DNA of 64,000 nucleotides from Aldersonia kunmingensis (GCF_001646865.1 NZ_LRRB01000251.1:1-64000), one strand, 5' to 3'. Shown: positions 49,873 to 60,363, numbered from the stretch's first letter. The notes: generated by a model not told the origin, from the sequence alone. Program-made: numbers and translations.

Positions 49873-50933
49873 TCACCGTCCTGGTTACACCGGGGCGCGG
49901 CGTTCTGATAGATCGCGGCATTCAGGGTGGGGATTCCGGTGGGCAGGTTCAGCTGCGGCGCATCCTGCGCGCCGCCACCGACCACGAGATCGATACCGCA
50001 CAGGTAGAACTGGAACCACGACCCGTAGCTACCCACCCGGCCAAGGCTCTCCATCTTGATCGGCAGGTTGGCAAGCGCGACGTTGACCTCGTCGCTGCGC
50101 TTGTTCAATTCGCCGGTGACCTGGTTCAGGCCCGCAATCGATCCCTGCAGCGACGGCCGGGTCGGCTCGAGCAGATCGGCGGTCGCGTCGGTCAGGTTCG
50201 CGAGCGAAGTCACTGCGCTGCCGATCGTGCCGCGGTCGCGGGCAAGGCCCTCGACAAGCTGGCTGGTCTTGACGAGCAGATCGCTCAGCTGATCGTCGCG
50301 CGCGTTGACGGTCTCGAGGATGACGTTCAGGTTGTTGACCACATCACCGATGACGGCGTCCTTGTCGGCGATCTTGTTGGTCAGGTTCGCGGTGTCGCGC
50401 ACCAGGTCTGTGATCGTGCCGCGCTCGCCTTGGAAGACCTGAATGATCTCGAACGAGAGCTTGTTCACGTCCTCGGCGGACAGCGTTTGGAACAGCGGCC
50501 GGAAGCCGTTGAACAGCGTGGTGAGGTTGACCGCGGACTTGGTGTGCTCCAGCGGAATGGTGCCGCCGTCGGACAGCTTGAAACCCTGCTGCCCCGAGCC
50601 CTGGTCGAGCGCGATGTATCGCTGGCCGACCAGGTTGCGGAACCGGATCGCGGCCGTCGTGCTGGCCGGCAACCAGTCGCGATCACTGAGCTCGAACTCG
50701 ACCTCGGCCTCGCGCTTCTCGGCGACCTCGATCTTGGTCACCTTGCCGACACGCACACCCGCGATACGGACCTCATCGCCCTCGTTGAGGGAGGTTACAT
50801 CGGCAAATCGCGCCTTGAACGAAGTACCGCCGCCGCCGAAGTTCGCGATCGACACGAACAGGATGCCGGTGAAGAAGAGCGTCACCACGGCGAAGATGAT
50901 CAGCTTCACCAAGGGGCCGGTCAGACCTCTCAT
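49869..50933 (-). CDS. mceB: Mce family protein, MceB type
   Basis: A 354-residue Mce subunit, start ATG 50933 overlapping the mceA stop. Anchor VKLIIFAVVTLFFTGILFVS, then the MCE domain about 36-115 (SFKARFADVTSLNEGDEVRIAGVRVGKV, LVGQRYIALDQG). It ends with an external domain holding LCGIDL and PRCNQDG, a Cys pair conserved in MceB. The upstream in-frame extension is the mceA shadow and was not used. Confidence 0.88.
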   Translation of the reverse strand: MRGLTGPLVKLIIFAVVTLFFTGILFVSIANFGGGGTSFKARFADVTSLNEGDEVRIAGVRVGKVTKIEVAEKREAEVEFELSDRDWLPASTTAAIRFRNLVGQRYIALDQGSGQQGFKLSDGGTIPLEHTKSAVNLTTLFNGFRPLFQTLSAEDVNKLSFEIIQVFQGERGTITDLVRDTANLTNKIADKDAVIGDVVNNLNVILETVNARDDQLSDLLVKTSQLVEGLARDRGTIGSAVTSLANLTDATADLLEPTRPSLQGSIAGLNQVTGELNKRSDEVNVALANLPIKMESLGRVGSYGSWFQFYLCGIDLVVGGGAQDAPQLNLPTGIPTLNAAIYQNAAPRCNQDGE

Positions 50934-52249
50934 CGAACGCTCACCTCCTTCCCGCGCAGCGCCGGTGCACCGATTGCCGTTGTCCATTCCGGAATGTCTT
51001 CCGGTGCTACCCCACTCGCGACGCCATACACCGTGGACAGACTTGCCCGCTCGAGCGGCGAACCGATCGAGGTCGTATGCATCGCCTTGAACTGCGGGAT
51101 CGGGTACATGGTCGGGTCCGCGCCCGGGTTACGGGTCGGCGGCTGGTACGAACCGTCGTTGATCGAGCCGCCCGGGTACTGGCCCGGGTCGACACCGAGC
51201 GGTGGCTCGGGTTCACACCATGGCCCGCGTGTATCGAACCAGCGCGGCTCGTCCTGGTTGGGCAGGTAGCGCCCCCGCGGGTTGGTCAGCTCGATCGTTA
51301 CGTGCGGGCCGCGGTAGGGCGTACCGACACCCATCAGCTCATCGATTCGCGGCGACAGCTGCGCGAAGTTGTGCAGCGTGCAGGGGAAGCTCGGCGAATA
51401 GGTGGCCAGCAGGGTCAAGGCCTCTTCCGAGTCGGCCGCGATCGAGACGATGTTGTCCCGGTTGGCCGCAAGGAAGTCGGTCACCGTTGGCGCCGTCTGC
51501 GTCAGGCTCGCGATCAGCACGTCGACCTGCGGGCGGCGCTGAACGATCGTCGCGTTGGTCGTGCGCAGGTTGTTCAGCGCACTGACCAGCTGCGGCGCGG
51601 CATCGGCGTAGGTCTCGGTGAACGTCGCGAAATCCTGGATCGCCGACTGCAGTGCCGGCATCTCGGTGTTGACCTCGCGGAAGATCGTCTCGAGCCGGTC
51701 GATGGTGATGCCGAGCTGCTCGCCGCGCCCCTCGAGCGCCTGCGCGAGCGCGCTCAGCGTGACGGAAAGATCCTGCGGCGGCACAGCCTCCAGCAGCGGA
51801 AGGACGCTGTCGAGCAGCTTCCCGACCTCGACGGCGTTGCCGCTGACATCCTGCATGACCGTGTCGCCCGCGGCGATCGGCTCGCCACTGGGCTCGGCGG
51901 GCACAACGAGATCGACGTAGCGCTCGCCGAACAGCGTCTTGGGCAGCAGTCGCGCCGTCACGTTGGACGGAATCTCCGACACCTGGCCGGGCTCCAGCGC
52001 GAGCACCGACTTGACCTGCTCGCCCTGCGGCTCGGCCGAGCGCACCTCACCGACGAGGACCCCGCGCATCTTGACGTCGGCGTACTGCGGCAACGCGTTG
52101 CCGACGCTGTCGGTGATCATGTCGACCTTGACGACCTCTTTGAAGCTTTTGTTGTACATCGAGATCGTGAGCCAGATGAAAAGCGCAACAACGAGGAAGA
52201 ACGCGATACCGAAGATGCGCCGGGTGAAAGCGGACCCAGATCTGATCAT
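50930..52249 (-). CDS. mceA: Mce family protein, MceA type
   Basis: A 439-residue Mce subunit. Anchor IFGIAFFLVVALFIWLTISM, then the MCE domain at about 37-115 (VVKVDMITDSVGNALPQYADVKMRGVLVGEV, KTLFGERYVDLV). The helical needle and the C-terminal part (TYSPSFPCTLHNFAQLSP, and a Pro/Gly-rich stretch with WFDTRGPWCEPEPP) follow. First Mce subunit after the two permeases, as expected for MceA. Typical length is ~450. The lipid carried (sterol, fatty acid or mycolic acid) cannot be decided from sequence alone. Confidence 0.88.
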   Translation of the reverse strand: MIRSGSAFTRRIFGIAFFLVVALFIWLTISMYNKSFKEVVKVDMITDSVGNALPQYADVKMRGVLVGEVRSAEPQGEQVKSVLALEPGQVSEIPSNVTARLLPKTLFGERYVDLVVPAEPSGEPIAAGDTVMQDVSGNAVEVGKLLDSVLPLLEAVPPQDLSVTLSALAQALEGRGEQLGITIDRLETIFREVNTEMPALQSAIQDFATFTETYADAAPQLVSALNNLRTTNATIVQRRPQVDVLIASLTQTAPTVTDFLAANRDNIVSIAADSEEALTLLATYSPSFPCTLHNFAQLSPRIDELMGVGTPYRGPHVTIELTNPRGRYLPNQDEPRWFDTRGPWCEPEPPLGVDPGQYPGGSINDGSYQPPTRNPGADPTMYPIPQFKAMHTTSIGSPLERASLSTVYGVASGVAPEDIPEWTTAIGAPALRGKEVSVR

Positions 52250-53106
52250 CCGGCCACCCGCACCGTCGTGGTCGTGCCCCAGATCGCGAGGCTGAGGAAG
52301 AAGTCCAGCACGTTGATCACCACGATCGCGGCACGCACCGCGCGGCCAACGGCCACGCCGACACCGGCCGGACCGCCGGTGGCATGGAAGCCGTAGTAGC
52401 AGTGGATCAGGATGATCACGAACGCGAAGATGAGCACCTTCGCGAACGAATAGAGCACGTCCTGCGGGGGCAGGAACAAGTTGAAGTAGTGGTCGTAGGA
52501 CCCAGTCGATTGGCCGTTGAACCAGGTGTTCACCAACCGCGAGGCCAGGAACGCCGAGAGCAGGCCGACAATATACAGCGGGATCACCGCGATGAATCCG
52601 GCAATCACGCGGGTAGAGACCAGGAACGGCACGCTGGGCACCGCCATGACCTCGAGCGCGTCAATCTCCTCGGAGATACGCATCGCGCCGAGCTGCGCGG
52701 TGAAACCACACCCGACGGTGGCCGACAACGCCAACGCCGCGACCAGCGGCGCGAGCTCACGGGTGTTGGCGTACGCGGTGATGAAGCCGGTGAGCACAGA
52801 GCTACCAAGCTGATCCAGGGCAGCGAAGCCCTGCAGGCCGACGACCACGCCGACCGCACCTGACATCAGCAGGATGACGCCGACGGTGCCGCCGATGACG
52901 GCGAGCGCGCCGCTGCCGAAAGTGACCTCGGCGAGCAGGCGAAGCGTTTCCTTGCGGTAGTGCTGCAGCGTGCGCGGCATCCAGGCGATGGCGCGCGTGT
53001 AGAACGACATCTGCTCGCCAGCGCGGTCGACCACATTGAGCGGTATCCGCGCGACATTTCGGGCACGAGCGAGGGTCCGGTCGTAGCGACCGTGCGCAAT
53101 TGTCAT
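52246..53106 (-). CDS. yrbEB: MlaE-family ABC permease YrbEB
   Basis: A 286-residue integral membrane permease with about five transmembrane segments. The family signature EIDALEVMAVPSVPFLVSTRV near 147-167 is the EQ-loop-like region that contacts the ATPase. An N-terminal amphipathic stretch (RNVARIPLNVVDRAGEQMSFY) precedes the first helix. It forms a heterodimer with YrbEA and uses the Mkl ATPase. 4 bp from yrbEA and overlapping mceA. Confidence 0.92.
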   Translation of the reverse strand: MTIAHGRYDRTLARARNVARIPLNVVDRAGEQMSFYTRAIAWMPRTLQHYRKETLRLLAEVTFGSGALAVIGGTVGVILLMSGAVGVVVGLQGFAALDQLGSSVLTGFITAYANTRELAPLVAALALSATVGCGFTAQLGAMRISEEIDALEVMAVPSVPFLVSTRVIAGFIAVIPLYIVGLLSAFLASRLVNTWFNGQSTGSYDHYFNLFLPPQDVLYSFAKVLIFAFVIILIHCYYGFHATGGPAGVGVAVGRAVRAAIVVINVLDFFLSLAIWGTTTTVRVAG

Positions 53107-53110
53107 CGCG

Positions 53111-53908
53111 TCAGGCCCCCTTGGGCGGAACGATCTGCAGGTAGACCAGCGTCAGGATGAGGTTCGCGAAGAACAGCACCAGGAACGTGATCACGACCGA
53201 CTGGTTCACCGCTTCGCCGACGCCCTTGGGGCCGGGATTGGGGTGCAGACCCTTGTAGCACGCGATGACGCCCGCGATGAGACCGAAAATCGCCGCCTTG
53301 AGTTCACCGACGTAGAGGTCGGGCAGCTGAGCAAGTGCGGAGAACGAGGACAGGTAGGCACCCGGCGTTCCGTCCTGCATGAAGACGTTGAAGAAGTAGC
53401 CGCCGGCGATACCAACGACCGACACGAGACCGTTGAGCAGGATCGCGACAAGCACCATGCCGATCACCCGCGGCACGACCAGGCGCTGGATCGGATCGAT
53501 GCCGAGCACCTGCATCGCGTCGATCTCCTCGCGGATGGTCCGCGAGCCCAGATCTGCCGCAACAGCGGAGCCGGCGGCACCGGCGATCAACAACGCAGTG
53601 ACGACGGGCGCGGCCTGCTGCACGGTGGCCAACACGCTCACCGCGCCGGTGAACGACTCCGCGCCGAGCTGCTTGATCAGCGAACCGGTCTGCAGCGAGA
53701 CGACGGCGCCGAACGGGATCGCGACGAGCGCGGTCGGCAGGATCGAGACGCTCGCGATGAACCACGACTGCTCGATGAACTCGCGCCACTGGAATGGCCG
53801 CACGAAAAGCTTGCGGAACACGTCGACGAAGAGCTCGAAAATATTGCCCGCCTGAGCGAGACCGCCGTTGATCGGTCTCATCAGCCTGGACTGGGCTTTA
53901 CTTGCCAT
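53111..53908 (-). CDS. yrbEA: MlaE-family ABC permease YrbEA
   Basis: A 265-residue permease. Segments LPTALVAIPFGAVVSLQTG, ALLIAGAAGSAVAADLGSR and the signature EIDAMQVLGIDPIQRLVVPRV match the MlaE family, including the conserved Gly-Ser of the coupling helix. Start MASKAQSRLMRPINGG at 53908, 4 bp after the Mkl gene's stop. It forms the membrane core of the Mce importer with YrbEB. Confidence 0.92.
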   Translation of the reverse strand: MASKAQSRLMRPINGGLAQAGNIFELFVDVFRKLFVRPFQWREFIEQSWFIASVSILPTALVAIPFGAVVSLQTGSLIKQLGAESFTGAVSVLATVQQAAPVVTALLIAGAAGSAVAADLGSRTIREEIDAMQVLGIDPIQRLVVPRVIGMVLVAILLNGLVSVVGIAGGYFFNVFMQDGTPGAYLSSFSALAQLPDLYVGELKAAIFGLIAGVIACYKGLHPNPGPKGVGEAVNQSVVITFLVLFFANLILTLVYLQIVPPKGA

Positions 53909-53912
53909 TCGG

Positions 53913-54968
53913 CTACCGGCCCGCAGCGGCGGAGACGACCGGAATCACCTCGGTATCCGGGTCACCGGTGTAGTACGTGCCGGCGTCCTCGGACTCTTCA
54001 AGGCTGACCTGGATCGCGGCCTGAGCCTCTGCGGGCAGGGTGTGCATGATTTCTCGTACCCGCTCGCGGCGCCGCGCCACCGCTTTGCGCTCGGGCATTC
54101 CGGGGGTCGCGCGGATCTGCGGGATGATGCCTGTGATTTCCTCGGCGCCGCCGTCGGAGTGGCCGGCGTCGACCATCGCCTGCTCCTGGGCGATCTGGGC
54201 GTCGTCCTTCTCCTCGGACATACCGATGGGGCCGAGACGGCGGCCGTTGATGAACTGCCGCACGACCGGCTCATCGCTGGTGAGCAGCACCTCACGGGGA
54301 CCCATCATGACCAGCCCGCGGCGGAACAGCATGCCGATGTTGTCCGGCACCGTGCGCGCCAGCGAAATGTTGTGCGTGACGATCAGGATCGTGGCATCGA
54401 TCTGCGCGTTGATATCGATCAACAGCTGCGACAGGTACGCGGTACGCACCGGGTCCAGACCCGAGTCCGGCTCGTCGACGAGGATGATCTGGGGATCGAG
54501 CACGAGCGCCCGCGCCAGGCCGGCGCGCTTACGCATACCGCCGGAGATCTCGCCCGGGAGCTTGTTCTCGGCCCCGATGAGGCCGGTGAGATCCAGCTTC
54601 TCCATGACGATCTGGCGGATCTCGGACTCGGACTTCTTGGTGTGCTCACGCAGCGGGAAGGCGACATTGTCGTAAAGGTCCATCGAGCCGAACAGAGCGC
54701 CGTCCTGGAACAGCACACCGAACAGCTTGCGGATCTCGTAGAGCTCCTTGTGCGAGCACTGGGTGATGTCCACACCGTCGATGAAGATCGAGCCCTCTTC
54801 GGGCTTCAGGAGACCGATCAACGACTTCAGGAACACGGACTTACCCGTACCGGACGGGCCAAGCAGCGCGGACACCTCACCGGACGGCAATGTCAGGGAC
54901 ACGTCCTGCCAGATCGTCTGCGACCCGAATCGCTTCGTGACACCCCGCGTGCTGACTTCGACGCCCAC
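53913..54968 (-). CDS. mceG: Mce transporter ATPase Mkl/MceG
   Basis: A 351-residue ABC ATPase, start GTG 54968 four bases after GGAGG. Walker A is GPSGTGKS (37-44), the signature ISGGMRKR (141-148) and Walker B IILVDEPDSGLD (161-172). The ~100-residue C-terminal extension (GMSEEKDDAQ to the end) is particular to Mkl/MceG and is thought to control complex stability. In M. tuberculosis mkl (Rv0655) is an orphan serving several Mce systems from far away; here it heads a full operon with its permeases and Mce proteins. It may still power other mce loci in the genome. Confidence 0.93.
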   Translation of the reverse strand: MGVEVSTRGVTKRFGSQTIWQDVSLTLPSGEVSALLGPSGTGKSVFLKSLIGLLKPEEGSIFIDGVDITQCSHKELYEIRKLFGVLFQDGALFGSMDLYDNVAFPLREHTKKSESEIRQIVMEKLDLTGLIGAENKLPGEISGGMRKRAGLARALVLDPQIILVDEPDSGLDPVRTAYLSQLLIDINAQIDATILIVTHNISLARTVPDNIGMLFRRGLVMMGPREVLLTSDEPVVRQFINGRRLGPIGMSEEKDDAQIAQEQAMVDAGHSDGGAEEITGIIPQIRATPGMPERKAVARRRERVREIMHTLPAEAQAAIQVSLEESEDAGTYYTGDPDTEVIPVVSAAAGR

Positions 54969-55201
54969 TATTCCTCCGCCCGATTCAGCCCACTTGAGCT
55001 GCAACGAATCCTTACCCCCGGTATGGTTCGCGTCACTCTAGCGTATGGCCGTGCCGTTCGTCGCCGTCGGCACTACCGATGAGTAACTTTGTGCGGACGG
55101 TTTGTTCGACCACGATCACCCCGGGGTTCGGACAGAACTTACTTCAAAGTAAAAGTTCCAGACAATTGGGGGTCTCCCCTCGAACAGCTGGGCTTACGAC
55201 C

Positions 55202-55239
55202 AAAAACGACAGGGTGGCTCCCTTACGGGAACCACCCTG
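55202..55239 (-). terminator. Rho-independent terminator of rplL
   Basis: Arms CAGGGTGGCTCCC (55210-55222) and GGGAACCACCCTG (55227-55239) pair fully apart from one G.T, around a TTAC loop, with a five-base A run (T run on the transcribed minus strand) behind it. This separates rplJ-rplL from the mce operon; the remaining part of the 55005-55285 spacer must hold the mce promoter, which I cannot place. Confidence 0.92.
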
Positions 55240-55285
55240 CCGTTCATGCAGTACCGCAGCTCGGCGCGTTGCGCCGAGGCGAGGA

Positions 55286-55672
55286 CTACTTGATGGTGAT
55301 CTGGGCGCCAGCGGCTTCCAGCTTCTCCTTGGCGGCCTCGGCGGCGTCCTTGGCCACCTTCTCCAGGATCGCCTTCGGCGCACCCTCGACGAGGTCCTTG
55401 GCTTCCTTCAGGCCGAGGCCCGCAACGATCTCGCGGACGACCTTGATGACCTGGATCTTCTTGTCGCCGGCACCCTCGAGGATGACGTCGAACTCGTCCT
55501 GCTCTTCGGCAGCGTCGGCGGCGGCCGGAGCGGCACCCGCGGCGGCAACGGCAACCGGGGCAGCAGCGGTGACCTCGAAGGTCTCCTCGAATGCCTTCAC
55601 GAACTCCGAGAGCTCGAGCAGGGTCAGTTCCTTGAACGCGTCGAGCAGCTCGTCAGTGCTGAGCTTCGCCAT
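55286..55672 (-). CDS. rplL: 50S ribosomal protein L7/L12
   Basis: A 128-residue L7/L12. The N-terminal dimerisation domain ([27 protein letters not shown]) is followed by an Ala-rich hinge (about 38-52) and the factor-binding C-terminal domain ([32 protein letters not shown]). It recruits elongation factors to the ribosomal stalk. Lies 74 bp after rplJ in the usual pair, with its own terminator. Confidence 0.98.
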   Translation of the reverse strand: MAKLSTDELLDAFKELTLLELSEFVKAFEETFEVTAAAPVAVAAAGAAPAAADAAEEQDEFDVILEGAGDKKIQVIKVVREIVAGLGLKEAKDLVEGAPKAILEKVAKDAAEAAKEKLEAAGAQITIK

Positions 55673-55746
55673 GGTGGCGGTCCTTCCTTTAAGTCCCTGT
55701 CAGCGATCCGCGACCGGGATGGGTTTGGTGATGCGCTTGGTGCGGA

Positions 55747-56280
55747 TCAGCTTTCGGTGGCGCCCTCGGACGCCTTCTTCTCCTGCAGCGCGGCGGCCAG
55801 GCGGGCCACCTGCGAGGCGGGAGCATTGAACAGGCCTGCGGCCTTTGCCAAGTTGCCCTTCATCGCGCCGGCGAGCTTGGCCAACAGGATTTCGCGGGAC
55901 TCGAGGTCCGCGATCTTGTTGACCTCGTCCACGGACAGCGCGCGGCCGTCCATGTAGCCGCCCTTGATGACGAGTGCCTTGTTGTCCTTCGCGAAGGTCT
56001 TGATCGCCTTCGCTGCGTCGACCGGCTCGCCCGCGATGAACGCAATGGCGGTCGGACCGACGAACAGATCTTCGAGGCCCTCGACGCCAGCCTCAACGGC
56101 TGCGCGCTTGACAAGGGTGTTCTTGGCGACGGAGTAAGTAGCGCCGGCACCGAGTGCCCGACGCAGCTCGGTGATCTTGCCGACCGACAGACCACGGTAT
56201 TCCGTGACCACAGCAGCCGTCGAACCCTTGAACTGCTCAGCGATCTCCGCAACCGCGGTGACCTTTTCAGCCTTTGCCAT
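55747..56280 (-). CDS. rplJ: 50S ribosomal protein L10
   Basis: A 177-residue L10, start ATG 56280 ([20 protein letters not shown]). It holds the stalk base; the C-terminal helix ([15 protein letters not shown]) carries L7/L12 dimers. A 230-bp leader with an intrinsic terminator-like hairpin precedes it, so autoregulation by the L10-L12 complex is likely. The longer in-frame extension reads through this leader and was rejected. Confidence 0.97.
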   Translation of the reverse strand: MAKAEKVTAVAEIAEQFKGSTAAVVTEYRGLSVGKITELRRALGAGATYSVAKNTLVKRAAVEAGVEGLEDLFVGPTAIAFIAGEPVDAAKAIKTFAKDNKALVIKGGYMDGRALSVDEVNKIADLESREILLAKLAGAMKGNLAKAAGLFNAPASQVARLAAALQEKKASEGATES

Positions 56281-56352
56281 ACTTCGCCTCCTCTCTTGAC
56301 GGTCTGGTCCGGTGAAGGACCATTGCTCCACTTGCGGACCGGAAGGAAGGCG

Positions 56353-56390
56353 GAAAAAACAAACGCCCCGGGCGCAGGGCACACCGGGGC
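56353..56390 (-). promoter_or_regulatory. rplJ leader with terminator-like attenuator hairpin
   Basis: On the transcribed minus strand GCCCCGG and CCGGGGC enclose a 12-base loop and are followed by GTTTGTTTTTT, a textbook intrinsic terminator 73 bp upstream of the rplJ ATG. A second small hairpin, ACCGCGC-aa-GCGCGGT, lies further upstream (about 56476-56491). This arrangement fits an L10 leader that terminates early when L10-L12 is in excess. Confidence 0.65.
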
Positions 56391-56603
56391 TTACGAGATA
56401 CAACGCCGCATTGCGGGCAATATCCCTACCTCGATCAACCTGCGTGGGCCGCCGGAAACTTCCGGACCTTCAACCGCGCAAGCGCGGTAACCAACGGTCT
56501 TGGGTAGAACGTGATTGGGTTGGCGTCCGATAAACGAACACCGCGAGACAGCATAGCGGCAACCTGGGCGAACTGCCAAAACGAGCCGTGTAGAACTAAC
56601 CCC

Positions 56604-57515
56604 ATGACCCTTCCCGACATCCGACGCGGTACTGCCCCGGCGAACGGGCTCGAGTTCGCCTACGAGGATATGGGCGATCCCGGCAACCCACCCGTCCTGT
56701 TGATCATGGGCTTCAGCGCGCAGTTGACGCTATGGCCCGACGAGTTCTGCGCGGCCCTCGTCGACGGCGGCTACCGGGTCATCCGGTTCGACAACCGCGA
56801 TATCGGGCTGTCCAGCAAACTTGACGGTGTTCGGGTGGATGGCGCGCTATGGCGCCGGCTGGCGAAATTCCAACTGGGACGGGCGAGTTCGGTGCCGTAC
56901 ACCCTGCACGACATGGCCAAGGACACCGTCGGCCTGCTCGATCACCTCGGCATCGACTCCGCCCATATCGTCGGCGCGTCGATGGGCGGCATGATCGCGC
57001 AGATCTTTGCCGCCGAGTATGCGGATCGCGTGCGGACCCTCGGCATCGTCTTCTCCAGCACCAACCAGCCGCTGCTGCCGCCGCCCGCCCCGGCGGCGCT
57101 GAAAGCACTGCTTGCCAGCCCCGGCGCGAACCCGACCCGTGATCAGGTGATCGCGCAATCGGTGCGTGCTCGCAAGGTCATCGGCAGCCCGCGGTACCCC
57201 GAGTCCGACGATCTGGTGAGCGCGGACGCCGCACGTGATTACGACCGCAGCTACTACCCCGCCGGTGTGGTACGCCAATTCGCCGCGGTGAGCGGCACCG
57301 GCAGTCTGCTCGACTACTCCCGACGGATCGGCTCCCCCACCGTCGTCATCCACGGCAAGGAAGACCCGCTGATCCGCCCGGCGGGCGGGCGAGCCGTTGC
57401 CAAGGCGGTCAAGGGATCCCGGCTGCACATGATCGATGGCATGGGCCACGATCTGCCCGCGCCGCTGATCCCTGAGATCACGGGTGAGCTGCTGAAGAAC
57501 TTCGCGCTCGGCTGA
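56604..57515 (+). CDS. Alpha/beta hydrolase, LipG-like
   Basis: A 303-residue alpha/beta hydrolase, start ATG 56604. The nucleophile elbow is VGASMGGMIAQ (Ser ~128), the Asp is in HGKEDPLI and the His in DGMGHDLP; VLLIMGFSAQLTLWPDEF forms the oxyanion strand. It is the positional counterpart of lipG (Rv0646c), which also lies between rplA and rplJ in M. tuberculosis. Substrate specificity of this group (esterase, thioesterase or phospholipase) is unsettled. Transcribed against its ribosomal neighbours and sharing a bidirectional terminator with rplA. Confidence 0.83.
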   Translation: MTLPDIRRGTAPANGLEFAYEDMGDPGNPPVLLIMGFSAQLTLWPDEFCAALVDGGYRVIRFDNRDIGLSSKLDGVRVDGALWRRLAKFQLGRASSVPYTLHDMAKDTVGLLDHLGIDSAHIVGASMGGMIAQIFAAEYADRVRTLGIVFSSTNQPLLPPPAPAALKALLASPGANPTRDQVIAQSVRARKVIGSPRYPESDDLVSADAARDYDRSYYPAGVVRQFAAVSGTGSLLDYSRRIGSPTVVIHGKEDPLIRPAGGRAVAKAVKGSRLHMIDGMGHDLPAPLIPEITGELLKNFALG

Positions 57516-57526
57516 CCACAGCAAGA

Positions 57527-57569
57527 ACGACGAGGGCCGACACGGAAAGTCCGTGCCGGCCCTCGTCGT
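57527..57569. terminator. Bidirectional terminator between lipG-like gene and rplA
   Basis: Perfect 13-bp arms ACGACGAGGGCCG and CGGCCCTCGTCGT around an inner hairpin (CACGG/CCGTG), in the 66-bp gap between convergent stop codons. Confidence 0.85.
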
Positions 57570-57581
57570 TGGTGCGGGTGC

Positions 57582-58298
57582 CTACTCTGCAGCCTCTTCG
57601 AGAAGGTTGCGGGTACGGTTCGGGTCCACCGGGATGCCCGGTCCGGTGGTGGTCGAAACCGTGATCTTCTTGACGTAGCGGCCCTTGGCGGTGGACGGCT
57701 TCGCACGCAGGATCTCGTCCAGTGCGGCGCCGTAGTTCTCCACCAGCTTCGCCTCGTCGAACGACGCCTTGCCGATCACGAAGTGCAGGTTGGCGTGCTT
57801 ATCAACGCGGAAGTTGATCTTGCCGCCCTTGATGTCGTTGACCGCCTTGGCAACGTCGGTGGTGACGGTGCCGGTCTTCGGGTTCGGCATCAGACCGCGC
57901 GGGCCAAGGACACGCGCGATGCGGCCGACCTTGGCCATCTGGTCAGGGGTAGCGATTGCGGCGTCGAAGTCGAGCCAACCGCCCTGGATCCGCTCGATCA
58001 GGTCCTCGGCGCCGACGGCGTCCGCGCCGGCAGCCTCGGCCTCGGCGGCCTTCTCGCCCGCGGCGAACACGATCACGCGAGCCGTCTTACCGGTGCCGTG
58101 CGGCAGGTTGACGGTGCCGCGGACCATCTGGTCCGCCTTGCGGGGATCGACGCCGAGACGAACGGCGACCTCGACGGTCGCGTCCATCTTGGTCGAGCCG
58201 GTGTCCTTCGCGAGGCGAGCCGCCTCGAGCGGGGAGTGGAGCTTGTTGATATCGACCTTCTCGGCCGCTGCGCGATAAGCCTTGCTGCGCTTTGCCAT
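57582..58298 (-). CDS. rplA: 50S ribosomal protein L1
   Basis: A 238-residue L1 with the usual N-terminal [21 protein letters not shown] and the rRNA-binding [15 protein letters not shown]. It forms the L1 stalk and helps E-site tRNA leave the ribosome. Lies 78 bp after rplK; in other bacteria L1 also represses its own rplK-rplA mRNA, but no matching site was sought here. Confidence 0.98.
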   Translation of the reverse strand: MAKRSKAYRAAAEKVDINKLHSPLEAARLAKDTGSTKMDATVEVAVRLGVDPRKADQMVRGTVNLPHGTGKTARVIVFAAGEKAAEAEAAGADAVGAEDLIERIQGGWLDFDAAIATPDQMAKVGRIARVLGPRGLMPNPKTGTVTTDVAKAVNDIKGGKINFRVDKHANLHFVIGKASFDEAKLVENYGAALDEILRAKPSTAKGRYVKKITVSTTTGPGIPVDPNRTRNLLEEAAE

Positions 58299-58376
58299 GT
58301 TGTGCTGTCCGTTCTAGTTGGTTCAGATGTGGTTATCGGGCCTGGCCGGCCCTCCCACAGGTGGAGCTGAGTTGAC

Positions 58377-58811
58377 TCAGGCCTCGACCGTGATGCCCAT
58401 CGAGCGTGCGGTACCGGCGATGATCTTCGCGGCCTGCTCGATGTCGTTCGCGTTGAGGTCTTCTGCCTTGGTCTTGGCGATTTCGCGCACCTGATCCATG
58501 GTCACCTTGCCGACCTTGGTCTTGTGCGGCTCGCCGGAGCCCTTCTGCAGGCCGGCGGCCTTGAGCAGCAGCCGTGCGGCGGGCGGAGTCTTCAGCTTGA
58601 AGTCGAAAGTGCGGTCTTCGTAAACCGAGATCTCGACCGGAATGACGTTGCCACGCTGCGACTCGGTCGCCGCGTTGTACGCCTTGCAGAACTCCATGAT
58701 GTTGACGCCGTGCTGACCGAGCGCCGGACCCACCGGAGGGGCGGGGTTCGCCTGGCCGGCCTGGATCTGAAGCTTGATGATCCCGGCGAGCTTCTTCTTC
58801 TTGGGGGGCAT
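58377..58811 (-). CDS. rplK: 50S ribosomal protein L11
   Basis: A 144-residue L11, start ATG 58811 ([20 protein letters not shown]). The N-terminal domain with [15 protein letters not shown] binds thiostrepton-type drugs at the GTPase centre, and the C-terminal domain binds 23S rRNA. The upstream extension has no similarity. Lies 73 bp after nusG, followed by rplA. Confidence 0.98.
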   Translation of the reverse strand: MPPKKKKLAGIIKLQIQAGQANPAPPVGPALGQHGVNIMEFCKAYNAATESQRGNVIPVEISVYEDRTFDFKLKTPPAARLLLKAAGLQKGSGEPHKTKVGKVTMDQVREIAKTKAEDLNANDIEQAAKIIAGTARSMGITVEA

Positions 58812-58884
58812 CTTTCGTTTCCTAGGTTTGTTGCTGGTTCTTGCGGATGGCAAGTTCGGGTTCACGGCGCTGGCGCCGCGACGG

Positions 58885-59826
<942 letters not shown>

Positions 59827-59837
59827 TCACCCACCGT

Positions 59838-60260
59838 CTAGCCGAACAACCATTCGACGCCCTTGATGAACGCCACATCCAGTCCGCCGATGAAAGCGAC
59901 CATCACGACCACGAACACCAGCACCACGCTCGTGTAGGTGATCATCTGCTTGCGGTTCGGCCAGATCACCTTGCGCAGCTCGGCAACGACCTCGCGCAGG
60001 AACTTGCGCAACCGCTTGAACGGGTTGCCACGGCCCTCGGTGTTGGCCGACTTCTTCGCCGACTGCGTCTTCTTGTCGGCATCCGATCCCGCCGACGAGG
60101 ATCGCGGCGCGACAGCAACCGAACCGTCATCACGGGTCCGACGGCTCGTCCGCTTCCCAGTCGGCCGGGCGACCGAGGATTCGGAACTTCCGTTCGCGTC
60201 GGCGTCGTTCCGGCGGTTGCCGGTCGAGCCACCGTCGAGCGTGTCGCGCTCGTCGCTCAC
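59838..60260 (-). CDS. secE: Preprotein translocase subunit SecE
   Basis: A 140-residue SecE from GTG 60260, behind GAGAGGA; an ATG at 60284 would add eight residues. The first ~75 residues are polar, low-complexity and basic. The conserved part is FKRLRKFLREVVAELRKVIWPNRKQM followed by a single transmembrane helix (VVLVFVVVMVAFIGGLDVAF). It clamps SecY in the Sec channel. Long N-terminal extensions are usual in actinobacterial SecE. Confidence 0.95.
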   Translation of the reverse strand: MSDERDTLDGGSTGNRRNDADANGSSESSVARPTGKRTSRRTRDDGSVAVAPRSSSAGSDADKKTQSAKKSANTEGRGNPFKRLRKFLREVVAELRKVIWPNRKQMITYTSVVLVFVVVMVAFIGGLDVAFIKGVEWLFG

Positions 60261-60290
60261 TTCGATCCTCTCAGTCGCTGGCATCAAGGG

Positions 60291-60363
<73 letters not shown>

